21,290 bases of DNA from the NCBI GenBank assembly GCA_020630115.1, contig JAHDCA010000007.1:1-21290 (forward strand). Reading direction: 5' to 3'. Positions 1-6,992 of this stretch are shown in pieces; the first letter of the stretch is position 1; the number at the start of each line of letters is the position of its first letter. Under the pieces are notes generated by a model. That model saw only the letters and a list, made by a program, of their open reading frames with translations. It was not told the origin of the DNA and did no database searches. This DNA is from Candidatus Dojkabacteria bacterium (lineage in GTDB: Bacteria; Patescibacteriota; Dojkabacteria; SC72; JAHDCA01). The translations under genes were made by a program, and so were the position numbers.

Positions 1-1
1 T

Positions 2-334
2 TATTTATTCAGATTTTGTAAAAAAAGGATGAGGCAAATTCCTGTTTTTAGTTTTATTGAAGATAGCTTGAAGGAGATTTCTAGAGTACTCACAAATGGT
101 GGGGTTCACATACTTACTGAGGATAAAATGACAATCGATTTTATTCGAGATGAATTAGATCATAATCAAGATATTAAACTCGAATTAGTACCTATTGAAG
201 ATGCTAAGAAAGTTACTAGTCGTAGAGCTTTGGTTTCGGCAATCTCGACGGGTGATATTAGCATATTGGATAAATTTGAAGAGTCTAGTGAAGATGTGTA
301 TATGTTAGTGAAGAGTTCGTCTTCTTTTACTTGA
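2..334 (+). CDS. Partial CDS, C-terminal part of a probable SAM-dependent methyltransferase
   Basis: The frame is open to the left edge of the window and ends with TGA. The visible part contains 'SLKEISRVLTNGG' followed by a hydrophobic strand (VHILTE). This resembles the end of class I Rossmann methyltransferases, where the pattern is 'L.EI.RVLKPGG..I'. The glycine-rich SAM-binding motif would lie left of the window, so the protein is probably truncated here rather than a complete 101-residue product starting at the ATG at 29. That ATG has no separated ribosome binding site. A second frame, open from position 3, ends at a TGA at 30-32 that overlaps the ATG at 29, just after a run of seven A. 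The gene may therefore be a coupled pair, carry a frameshift, or simply continue upstream. The family call is tentative. Confidence 0.5.
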   Translation, partial: YLFRFCKKRMRQIPVFSFIEDSLKEISRVLTNGGVHILTEDKMTIDFIRDELDHNQDIKLELVPIEDAKKVTSRRALVSAISTGDISILDKFEESSEDVYMLVKSSSSFT

Positions 335-396
335 CTTAGATACTTAACGACAATATCTAAAAGTAAATCAATACCACTTACTACAAATTTTTCAGG

Positions 397-402
397 TATA
401 AT
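397..402 (+). promoter_or_regulatory. Probable -10 element of mreB (leaderless)
   Basis: A perfect TATAAT ends 7 nt before the mreB ATG at 410. Transcription would start about at the start codon. No good -35 hexamer is visible at 16-18 bp spacing, and no Shine-Dalgarno sequence precedes the ATG. Confidence 0.5.
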
Positions 403-409
403 CAGAACA

Positions 410-1471
410 ATGATAGAACCTAAGAACAACAAGAAAAGCAAATCGCGGTTTTCATTGAATTTTAATCCTTATAAAAAGCTCGGTATAGACCTTGGTACTG
501 CAAACTCTGTAGTATATCTTGAAGGGGAGGGTGTTGTGATAATTGAACCGACAGTTGTAGCGCTTGATACTAACAACATGCATGTTATCGCCGTTGGTAA
601 CCAAGCTAAAGAGATGATAGGTAAGACTCCAGAACATATTGTAGCCAAAAGACCCCTTCGAAATGGTGTTATCGCAGATTCTAGAGTAGCTGAAGCAATT
701 CTTAAATATTTCTTTAATAAATCTCTAGGTCTAAGTTATCGATTCTTCAAACCCGACGTTCTGATCTCAGTCCCAGCAGGTATTACTTCTGTTGAGAGGC
801 GTGCAGTGCTTAAAGCGTCAGCTGGTGCTGGTGCAAGAAAAACATACTTGATACCTGAACCAGTATTGGCAGCACTTGGAGCAGGACTTCCGATCGAGAC
901 AAGCTCGGGAAATATGATTGTGAATATGGGTGGTGGTACAGCTGAGATCGCTGTTATCTCGATGAGAGGTATCGTTGAATATAATTCTTTGAGAGTTGCA
1001 GGTGATGCGCTTAATGATGCGATCATGTCTTACATGAGAAAGAAGCACAACATCTATGTTGGAGAACAAACCGCGGAGCAGATTAAGATCAAGGTCGGGA
1101 GTGCAATCGAATTGACTAATCCAAAATCAATGGAAGTCAAAGGTCGAAATGTCACTACCGGTTTACCACAGACTATATCCATAGATTCTAATGATGTAGC
1201 TCAAGCAGTCAGGCTACCACTTAATGAGATCGTTATTGCCATTAAAGGTGTACTTGAAAAGACTCCTCCAGAACTTTCAGCTGATATCGTAGATAGGGGT
1301 ATGGTCATGAGTGGAGGAACTTCAGGCCTACGCAATCTTGATAAACTTTTCAGCTCGGCTATTGGTATACCAGCTCATGTTGCCGATGAGGCAATTTACT
1401 GCGTTGCTAAGGGTACTGGGATTGCTCTTGAAATGATGGCTAATGGAGTTAGTAACCTGCATATTAACTAG
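410..1471 (+). CDS. mreB: Rod-shape-determining actin homologue MreB
   Basis: MreB polymerises as membrane-associated actin-like filaments that position cell-wall synthesis. The 353-residue length fits the family. Visible motifs are phosphate-1 'GIDLGTANS' (about residues 25-33), 'LISVPAGITSVERRAV' (about 118-133), 'IPEPVLAALGAGLPI' with the family's conserved Glu, phosphate-2 'NMGGGTAEIAVIS' (172 onward), the adenosine-side 'MSGGTSGLRNLDKL', and 'CVAKGTGIALE' near the end. The first 23 residues are Lys/Asn-rich and longer than the few residues usually preceding 'GIDLGTAN'. The aspartate that normally starts phosphate-2 (DIGGGT) is Asn172 here. The ATG is chosen because it is the first Met and follows a TATAAT box by 7 nt. 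No mreC, mreD or rodA is visible beside it. Instead the next gene is a DUF1704 peptidase on the same strand after 70 nt. Confidence 0.95.
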   Translation: MIEPKNNKKSKSRFSLNFNPYKKLGIDLGTANSVVYLEGEGVVIIEPTVVALDTNNMHVIAVGNQAKEMIGKTPEHIVAKRPLRNGVIADSRVAEAILKYFFNKSLGLSYRFFKPDVLISVPAGITSVERRAVLKASAGAGARKTYLIPEPVLAALGAGLPIETSSGNMIVNMGGGTAEIAVISMRGIVEYNSLRVAGDALNDAIMSYMRKKHNIYVGEQTAEQIKIKVGSAIELTNPKSMEVKGRNVTTGLPQTISIDSNDVAQAVRLPLNEIVIAIKGVLEKTPPELSADIVDRGMVMSGGTSGLRNLDKLFSSAIGIPAHVADEAIYCVAKGTGIALEMMANGVSNLHIN

Positions 1472-1525
1472 ATTTATATCTTCTCAAAGGCAGCTTTCAA
1501 CCCCCACAAATTTTTGATTCAGTAG

Positions 1526-1531
1526 TATAAT
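1526..1531 (+). promoter_or_regulatory. Probable -10 element of the DUF1704 gene
   Basis: A perfect TATAAT ends 10 nt before the ATG at 1542, giving a leader of only a few nucleotides. No convincing -35 hexamer is seen. Confidence 0.4.
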
Positions 1532-1541
1532 AAGTGTAGTT

Positions 1542-2690
1542 ATGATATTTAGTAGAAGTAAAAAAACGATTTCGTATGATGAAGTTACAGGGCTTCTTGA
1601 TGGTTTGAAATTGCCTTTGATCTTAGAGACAAATCCTATTAATTTTCACGCTGAGAAGGAAAAATTCCTTTCTAAATCAACATATAGTCCTGAGTTTAGG
1701 TATAAAAATCGAAGTAGACCTAATAACAAAGATATCTTCAAACAGCTTCAGAGTATTGAAAGAGTTGAAGGAGTTGACTTAAGGGTGTCTGAATTTCTAA
1801 TTAAACTGATAGAGGATCGCTCTATTACAGAGAGTTTATTGCAAAATGTTGGTGAGAATGTCGAGTTCACAAAGCTTTCAAAGAAAAAATTTCCAAAGGT
1901 AAAGCATAAGAATTTCATCCGGGCGACTAAAGTACTTAAAGGTTATTATAAGAAATCATTTGATGTAAGTGAATATTCTCTTCAAGGAGATAAGTATGAT
2001 GCAAATCAGATTAGAGAGGTAGTAAAGAAAGTCTTAGAGCACTACGAATTATCTGGTTGGAAGGTATTATTACGTAAGTCAGGAAGTAACAATATCAAAG
2101 TTGGCTCAAATATCTCAATTGGTAAGTTTAGTACGAAATCCAAAAATTCTTTGAAGAAATCTTTGGTCCATGAAATAGGAACTCATATCTTTCGAGCTCA
2201 TAACGGTTTGAATTCTGGTGTTAAGCTCCTTGGTAAGCCAAACCTTAGAAGTTATCTCTCAGTTGAAGAAGGCTTAGCAATCTATAATGAAATGAAGATG
2301 GGATTGCTTAATTACTCTCAACTTAAGATAAGAGCCTTACAATACTTCGCTTGTGCAGTAGGGGAAGATCTTACATTTAGAGAATTATTTAACGTGTTGC
2401 TTGCTCATACTTCTAAAGAAAGTGCTTTTGAAGTAGCATTTAGAGTTAAAAAGGGATTAGGAGATGTAAATATGCCAGGGGTTTTTACTAAAGACGTTGT
2501 TTATTGGGATGGATTACTAAAGGTTAAGAGACGCTTAAAGAAACGACCTAGCGACTATTCAAAACTTTATGCTGGAAAAATTAGTTTCAAACAGTTGAAG
2601 TGGGTTGATGAAGGTTTAATTGAAAAGCCTAAATTAATACTTGATAAAGATTTCTTAGATATTACTGATAAGGCAATTAAATCAATCTAG
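1542..2690 (+). CDS. DUF1704 (MATCAP/'QEGLA'-type) zinc metallo-carboxypeptidase
   Basis: The protein has 382 residues. The catalytic signature is 'HEIGTH' (H210, E211, H215), an HExxxH zinc site, followed by 'RAHNG' and then 'VEEGLA' (about 241-246), whose Glu is the expected third metal ligand. This spacing and the EGLA motif match PF08014/DUF1704, the bacterial 'flavohemoglobin expression-modulating QEGLA motif' family. Its eukaryotic member MATCAP removes the C-terminal tyrosine from tubulin. No signal peptide or membrane segment is seen, so it should be cytosolic. The gene converges with two ATP-grasp ligase genes and shares the palindromic stop CTAG (2687-2690) with the nearer one. Known: DUF1704 genes recur next to ATP-grasp genes. 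Inferred: this enzyme cleaves the C-terminal residue of a peptide or protein that the neighbouring ligases make. The bacterial substrate is unknown to me. Confidence 0.85.
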   Translation: MIFSRSKKTISYDEVTGLLDGLKLPLILETNPINFHAEKEKFLSKSTYSPEFRYKNRSRPNNKDIFKQLQSIERVEGVDLRVSEFLIKLIEDRSITESLLQNVGENVEFTKLSKKKFPKVKHKNFIRATKVLKGYYKKSFDVSEYSLQGDKYDANQIREVVKKVLEHYELSGWKVLLRKSGSNNIKVGSNISIGKFSTKSKNSLKKSLVHEIGTHIFRAHNGLNSGVKLLGKPNLRSYLSVEEGLAIYNEMKMGLLNYSQLKIRALQYFACAVGEDLTFRELFNVLLAHTSKESAFEVAFRVKKGLGDVNMPGVFTKDVVYWDGLLKVKRRLKKRPSDYSKLYAGKISFKQLKWVDEGLIEKPKLILDKDFLDITDKAIKSI

Positions 2691-4168
2691 ATTTCCTCAA
2701 TAGTCTCAGGTATAACCTTGAATTTTGACAATAAATCTTTCTGTAATTGGATAAATCTTTCCGATACTTTTATCTTCTGTTGATCAAGTGTTTTCCCTTT
2801 ATATATAACTCTCGCCATTCTCGACTTTCTAAAAACCAAAGTATTTGTAATAGGTAAGTCAATTAATACAATTGATTTAGTATCCAGATTATTAAGATCT
2901 AATGATTTATCAACATGCTCCAGGTTAAAGTTATAGATGCCAGCCTCCATTGAGTGTTCAAATTCTGCTCTTGCATCAACTTCTGAATAAACAAAATAAT
3001 GCGAAAGATCGATCTTAGAGTTTAATTTTTCTTGAATCATCTTTACCAACTCTGTACTAAGCTCACCGTCATGTAAGAATTCTAAACAATGTATAAAGCT
3101 AAGATTAACATCTCTTATTATGCCTTTGAATTTTTCGTTGGTTTCATCCATTAAGTATCCAAGATCGATAGAAGGTAAAGTACCAGTAAATCGAGGATTT
3201 ATCTCAATTACATAAACTTCATTTCCAACAAAGATCATATCTACCCCGAAGTGTCCTCTGAAGCCATCAGAGTAAAGCTCGGAACCGATATCTTTTACGA
3301 TCTTTGTAACCTTAGAGTGAATGTTTGAACCTGGTGGGAAATCATCGAAGCCCGTTGCAAAATCGTGTCCTAGAAATTCAAACTTGTCTTCTACTTCGAA
3401 GTTCTTAGCACCTATAAGCTGGTACTGGATATTACCTGTAAAAGTTCCCCACTTAGTAGTTACTGCTGACATACTTGTTGAAGGGCCGCTTACAAACCTG
3501 GATAGAACTACTTCTAAAAGTTCTGTATCCCGATCTCTTGTTTTAAAGACTTCATTGATCTGTGAGATAACATCTTGTAGAACATCGTTTGAGGTTATAA
3601 CAAAAGTTCCATGGCCTCCTCCAGAGTTTGGAGTCTGTAAGATGAACTTCTCGCCTAGTTTGGATGAGATTGAAGAGTAGTCTAGTTCTTTGAAACTAAT
3701 AAGTAGAAACTCTGGAAATATGTCTAAATGCCCAAGTCTTTTACGTACTTCTGCTTTATGTTCAATCACATCTCTTGCATATTTATAATCAGTGAATAGA
3801 CCTTCGATGCCTAACTCTTCGCATTGTTGAGTGAGTCCTTTTGTTGCTTTATAGGTTTGAATTACTGGGGTCTTGTAAGTATCTTTTACATCTTCTAAGC
3901 GATTTCTGAAGTGGCTGGATTTTAAGATGCTATGTGAATTTCTTCTAAGTGATTCAAATTCTTCATCCGAAATATTATCTTGAACATTGCTGATCTTATA
4001 TTCGCGAGCAATTAGTTCTTGTTCTTGATTAGATAGAAATGAAACTATCTCTGAGTCAAAACCTCTAAGTCCAAATCTGTTGGTTGGTTGAACACCAACG
4101 GAAAATATATGAAATTTCGAATTTATTTTCTCTATAATCTGTTCAAGTTGTTGCTCAGGGGAAAACAT
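2687..4168 (-). CDS. ATP-grasp ligase (first of two, distal gene of the glyS operon)
   Basis: The protein has 493 residues. An ATP-grasp fold is indicated by the glycine loop 'TPNSGGGHGTF' (about 179-189), 'FGVDMIF' (307-313) and the metal-binding strand 'VIEINPRFTGT' (320-330), where E322 and N324 would bind Mg2+. The residue before the loop is Gln178 where most ATP-grasp enzymes carry an ATP-binding Lys. The N-terminal 140 residues form a pre-grasp region I do not recognise, and about 120 residues follow the metal site. Such enzymes activate a carboxylate as acyl phosphate and join it to an amine. The ATG overlaps the stop of the upstream ATP-grasp gene by one base (TAATG), so the two are translationally coupled. 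It converges with the DUF1704 peptidase gene with a 4-nt overlap. Substrate unknown; it could be a peptide or amino-acid amide ligase. Confidence 0.8.
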   Translation of the reverse strand: MFSPEQQLEQIIEKINSKFHIFSVGVQPTNRFGLRGFDSEIVSFLSNQEQELIAREYKISNVQDNISDEEFESLRRNSHSILKSSHFRNRLEDVKDTYKTPVIQTYKATKGLTQQCEELGIEGLFTDYKYARDVIEHKAEVRKRLGHLDIFPEFLLISFKELDYSSISSKLGEKFILQTPNSGGGHGTFVITSNDVLQDVISQINEVFKTRDRDTELLEVVLSRFVSGPSTSMSAVTTKWGTFTGNIQYQLIGAKNFEVEDKFEFLGHDFATGFDDFPPGSNIHSKVTKIVKDIGSELYSDGFRGHFGVDMIFVGNEVYVIEINPRFTGTLPSIDLGYLMDETNEKFKGIIRDVNLSFIHCLEFLHDGELSTELVKMIQEKLNSKIDLSHYFVYSEVDARAEFEHSMEAGIYNFNLEHVDKSLDLNNLDTKSIVLIDLPITNTLVFRKSRMARVIYKGKTLDQQKIKVSERFIQLQKDLLSKFKVIPETIEEI

Positions 4169-5268
4169 TACAGGCTGAAGATATAGTTAATAATTATTTC
4201 TTGAGTATTTATCGATTCACCAGTGTTTGGGTAGTTATGAATACGATGTCCTGGCCAGTTATTTATTTCATTAATGACGTATTGTTCAGACTGAATGTCC
4301 TGTGAGATTATATCGATTCCCGCATATGTTAAACCGAGATCTCTTGTAACATTTTCACAGATGTTTTTTATTGAGTCTGAGACCTCGTGGTAGCATTCGT
4401 GTGTTGTTCCTCCCATTGAGAGATTTGAAATCCTCATAAGATAGACCTTCTGCTCAGCATCTGGTATAACTTCGAGGCTTTCGAAGCCTTGTTCTTTCAA
4501 GTATAGAAAATCTAGTTCGTTGATCTCAAATTTGCCCATTACTAGTTTTTTTAGCTGCGTTCTTTTTGCTTGGGCAAGTTCTTCTAAAGTACTCGTACCA
4601 TCACCGATAACACATAGTGGCTCTCTAAAATTTGCTGCAACGACTTGGTTATTAAGTACAATAATTCTGTAGTTATCACCAGGGACGAATTGCTCTGACA
4701 TTACATGAGGAGCACGGATTGATTTGTCAGATCCTAAAGCTTTAAAGAATGCATCTTTGACTTCTTCATCAGATTGAGGGAGTAGGGTGATACCTATGCC
4801 ACCACTTTGATAAGTAGGTTTAAGAACAACATTTTTATGAGTTCTATAAAATTTCCGGTGGTCTAGATAGTCATCGCTTCCGATAAATTCTGGGATGTTG
4901 TAGCCTAGCTCTTTGAGCTTCTTGTTGGTTTCGAACTTCTTTAAACAGAATTGGATACTTTCAGGAGTATTCAATGATGTACCAGCACAACTAATTCTAT
5001 ACTCAACTCCCTTCCATTCGAAATTTACTTTCTGAAATTGGGGTATTGTGTATTCGATATCGCGACATTCTAGTAAGTATGCAAATACCGCAGCTTGTGT
5101 GTGCCGTATCTCATTATATAATTCTTTAACTCTTGGATGCTTTGCAAACAACTCATCTCGATTATTGATCTCTCTAAAATCAATATACTGATTACTTGCT
5201 GCTATTATTTCTTCTCTTGTCATAGTTATTTGTTTTGGTGAGGCGGTTTCTGTGAAACCGCCATCCAT
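4168..5268 (-). CDS. ATP-grasp ligase resembling the cyanophycin synthetase/GshF grasp domain
   Basis: The protein has 366 residues from the first ATG. Motifs are 'VVLKPTYQSGGIGI' (147-160, with K150 and the glycine loop), 'SEQFVPGDNYRIIVLNNQVV' (191-210), 'VIGDGTSTLEELA' (220-232), 'NLSMGGT' (282-288), 'YAGIDII' (315-321) and the metal site 'VINEINNWPG' (331-340). The 'VGDG..T.EEL' and 'NLS.GGT' elements are typical of cyanophycin synthetase and the C-terminal ligase of bifunctional glutathione synthetase GshF, but the Mur-ligase or GCS partner domain is absent. It begins 6 nt after the glyS stop and overlaps the next ATP-grasp gene, so it should be on the glyS transcript. The first 15 codons span a perfect 9-bp hairpin (5241-5261). 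The ATG at 5223 (protein MTREEI...) is a plausible alternative and perhaps the real start. Substrate unknown. Confidence 0.82.
   Translation of the reverse strand: MDGGFTETASPKQITMTREEIIAASNQYIDFREINNRDELFAKHPRVKELYNEIRHTQAAVFAYLLECRDIEYTIPQFQKVNFEWKGVEYRISCAGTSLNTPESIQFCLKKFETNKKLKELGYNIPEFIGSDDYLDHRKFYRTHKNVVLKPTYQSGGIGITLLPQSDEEVKDAFFKALGSDKSIRAPHVMSEQFVPGDNYRIIVLNNQVVAANFREPLCVIGDGTSTLEELAQAKRTQLKKLVMGKFEINELDFLYLKEQGFESLEVIPDAEQKVYLMRISNLSMGGTTHECYHEVSDSIKNICENVTRDLGLTYAGIDIISQDIQSEQYVINEINNWPGHRIHNYPNTGESINTQEIIINYIFSL
5241..5261 (-). other. Perfect 9-bp hairpin with 3-nt loop at the glyS/ATP-grasp junction
   Basis: GGCGGTTTC and GAAACCGCC are perfect complements around a 3-nt loop. 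The hairpin lies just after the glyS stop and either inside the first codons of the next gene or between glyS and the alternative start at 5223. No U-tract follows on either strand, so it is not a standard intrinsic terminator. It may limit or shape expression of the downstream ligases. Confidence 0.6.
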
Positions 5269-5274
5269 ATATTT

Positions 5275-6669
5275 CTAACTTATGTCTTCAATTTTAACAC
5301 GCTCTTGCTCCATTGTATCCCTGTCTCTTACAGTCACACAGTTATCTTGAAGTGTATCAAAATCGACTGTGATGCATCTCGGTGTTCCGATCTCATCTTG
5401 TCTTCGGTATCTTTTACCGATTGATCCTGATATGTCCATCTCAACCATGTTGCCTGAAGCGATTAATGAATTTTTAATTTCCTCTACTATCTCCATTAAT
5501 TTTTCGTCTTTAGTCAAAGGCATTATTGCATAGTTAACAGGTGCTAAGTGATGAGGTAGTTTGAGTACTGTTCGCTCACTACCGTCTTCAAGCTCTTCAA
5601 TCGTTATCGAATTATCCAGAACTGCTAGGGTGTATCTTCCAAGACCTGCTGAGGTCTCAGTTACGTGGGGAATGTATTTCTCACCGGTTTGTGGATCAGT
5701 ATATTGCATGTCTTTACCAGAGAATTCTTGGTGTCGTGAAAGATCCCAATCACCTCGATTGTGGATACCTTCTACTTCATCAAATTCACATCCAAATGCA
5801 TTGAACTTGTACTTGATATCAGTCGCAGCCGCAGCATAGTGAGCAAGTTTCGCATGATCAAAAAATCCTAAGGACTCCTCTGGAAGTCCTAATACTTCTT
5901 TTACCCATGCCATTCTGGTTTCTTTCCATTGCTCGTAAAGTTCGGCAGTCATCTCTGCAGGAGAGAAGTATTGCATCTCCATCTGCTCAAATTCTCTTGT
6001 TCTGAATGTGTATTGTCTTGCGACGATCTCATTACGAAATGCTTTACCGACTTGAGCTATACCAAATGGAGGTTTGACTCGCATTGACTTGAGATAGTTC
6101 TTAAAATTCAAATATATACTCTGGCAAGTTTCACCTCTTAGGTAAACGATATCTTCTTCGCGAATCTCCTCGGAAGTAGGTGAACCTAGATTTGACTTAA
6201 CAAGTAGGTTGAAACTCTTAGCATCTGTGAAATCTTTACCACCGCATTTCTGACATTTGATCTTCTCTTGTGACTTGAGTTCATTGAGGTGCTCATTTAT
6301 TTCTGCTAATGGAGCTTTATCTGCATCGATTCCGAATTCTTCAAGTACGTGATCTGCTCTAAATCTTGAGTTACATGATTTACAGTCAAACTGTGGATCA
6401 TCGAAGCTCTCAACATGACCACTTGCTTCCCAGACTCTAGGGTCCGCAAAGATTGCAGAATCGAGGTATTTGATATCTGATCTTGAGATCATCGATTTCA
6501 CCCATGCATCTCGGATCTTGTCTTTGAGGATTGCTCCGTAATGACCGTAATCGTATACAGCTGCGAAACCACCATAAATCTCTGATGATTGAAATATAAA
6601 ACCTTTTCTAGAAGCGAATGATTTTAATTCGTCTAGGTTCTTAACTTTTTTGCTGGAGATAATCTTCAT
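5275..6669 (-). CDS. glyS: Glycyl-tRNA synthetase, single-chain class II type
   Basis: This enzyme charges tRNA-Gly with glycine. The 464-residue length and 'GFAAVYDYGHYGAILKDKI' near the N-terminus identify the homodimeric class II GlyRS, not the two-subunit alpha/beta form. Class II motif 2 is 'GKAFRNEI..RQYTFRTREFEQMEMQYF' and motif 3 is 'PHVTETSAGLGRYTLAVL'. Two CxxC pairs (C94/C97 and C139/C142) lie in the insertion and could bind zinc. 'GIHNRGDWDLSRHQEFSG' is the glycine-pocket region. The C-terminal anticodon-binding domain begins near 'LAPVNYAIMPL'. The ATG at 6669 is the first Met. The only strong Shine-Dalgarno (AAGGAG, near 6693-6698) lies about 25 nt upstream and sits in a hairpin. 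An in-frame ATT at 6687 would be 7 nt from it. A T-box leader precedes the gene, and two ATP-grasp genes follow at 6 nt and by overlap. Confidence 0.95.
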   Translation of the reverse strand: MKIISSKKVKNLDELKSFASRKGFIFQSSEIYGGFAAVYDYGHYGAILKDKIRDAWVKSMISRSDIKYLDSAIFADPRVWEASGHVESFDDPQFDCKSCNSRFRADHVLEEFGIDADKAPLAEINEHLNELKSQEKIKCQKCGGKDFTDAKSFNLLVKSNLGSPTSEEIREEDIVYLRGETCQSIYLNFKNYLKSMRVKPPFGIAQVGKAFRNEIVARQYTFRTREFEQMEMQYFSPAEMTAELYEQWKETRMAWVKEVLGLPEESLGFFDHAKLAHYAAAATDIKYKFNAFGCEFDEVEGIHNRGDWDLSRHQEFSGKDMQYTDPQTGEKYIPHVTETSAGLGRYTLAVLDNSITIEELEDGSERTVLKLPHHLAPVNYAIMPLTKDEKLMEIVEEIKNSLIASGNMVEMDISGSIGKRYRRQDEIGTPRCITVDFDTLQDNCVTVRDRDTMEQERVKIEDIS

Positions 6670-6900
6670 ACTACAGCGCCTAAAAATTTATATACTCCTT
6701 AATAATCTTTTAATTATTAAGAACTACTCTTTGCAAAGGACCCTGAGTAGGGCGGTTCCACCTTTGCTTCCTACTTCTCGTATCATAGATACTTAAAGCA
6801 AGGCACTCTAGTATTTAGTTGTACTTCTGATTAATTATTTGTGCGATCACACAGATCAATCAAAAACTTTGCTCGTCACTTTCCACGGTGAGTCGTTGCT
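6670..6900 (-). promoter_or_regulatory. T-box riboswitch leader of glyS
   Basis: The minus-strand leader holds the conserved T-box AAAGGTGGAACCGCC (6765 down to 6751). It folds into a canonical antiterminator at 6733-6767: GCAAAGG pairs with CCTTTGC, the 7-nt bulge is TGGAACC, and GCCCT/AGGGT closes a 4-nt loop. The UGGA in the bulge fits the UCCA end expected for a tRNA with discriminator U, as in bacterial tRNA-Gly. Just upstream is a 5-bp hairpin (GTATC/GATAC) in the stem III position. The 5' part pairs AGCAA with TTGCT around further hairpins. I could not assign Stem I or the specifier with confidence; the only GGN triplet in the 5' region is GGA at 6882-6884, in a loop closed by TCAC/GTGA. 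Uncharged tRNA-Gly should raise expression of glyS and the two ligases. Confidence 0.85.
6696..6723 (-). promoter_or_regulatory. Hairpin sequestering the glyS Shine-Dalgarno
   Basis: TTCTTAATAAT pairs with ATTATTAAGGA (11 bp with one G-U wobble, 6-nt loop). The 3' arm contains most of the AAGGAG sequence. No U-tract follows. An alternative stem CTACTC/GAGTAG, formed from the antiterminator loop and the sequence after it, excludes the antiterminator. This suggests translational rather than transcriptional read-out of the T-box. Confidence 0.55.
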
Positions 6901-6905
6901 ATGTG

Positions 6906-6911
6906 ATTATA
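6906..6911 (-). promoter_or_regulatory. -10 element of the T-box/glyS operon
   Basis: A perfect TATAAT on the minus strand would start transcription near 6900, giving a leader of about 230 nt, the size expected for a T-box. The -35 is weak. Confidence 0.5.
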
Positions 6912-6992
6912 ACAGAAAAACTACCAGGAGACTTCAGTAGCATTACCTTTACTATCAATTGATCAAATTATACAATTAAAGTAAACTAAACC

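Noticed and set aside
452..1069. Open frames on the minus strand inside mreB
   Set aside because: They are antisense shadows of a well-supported gene and show no protein features.
5241..6765. The hairpin arm GGCGGTT at the ligase start is complementary to AACCGCC of the T-box
   Set aside because: Seven bases over a distance of 1.5 kb across a translated gene is well within chance, and the hairpin arm already has a perfect local partner.
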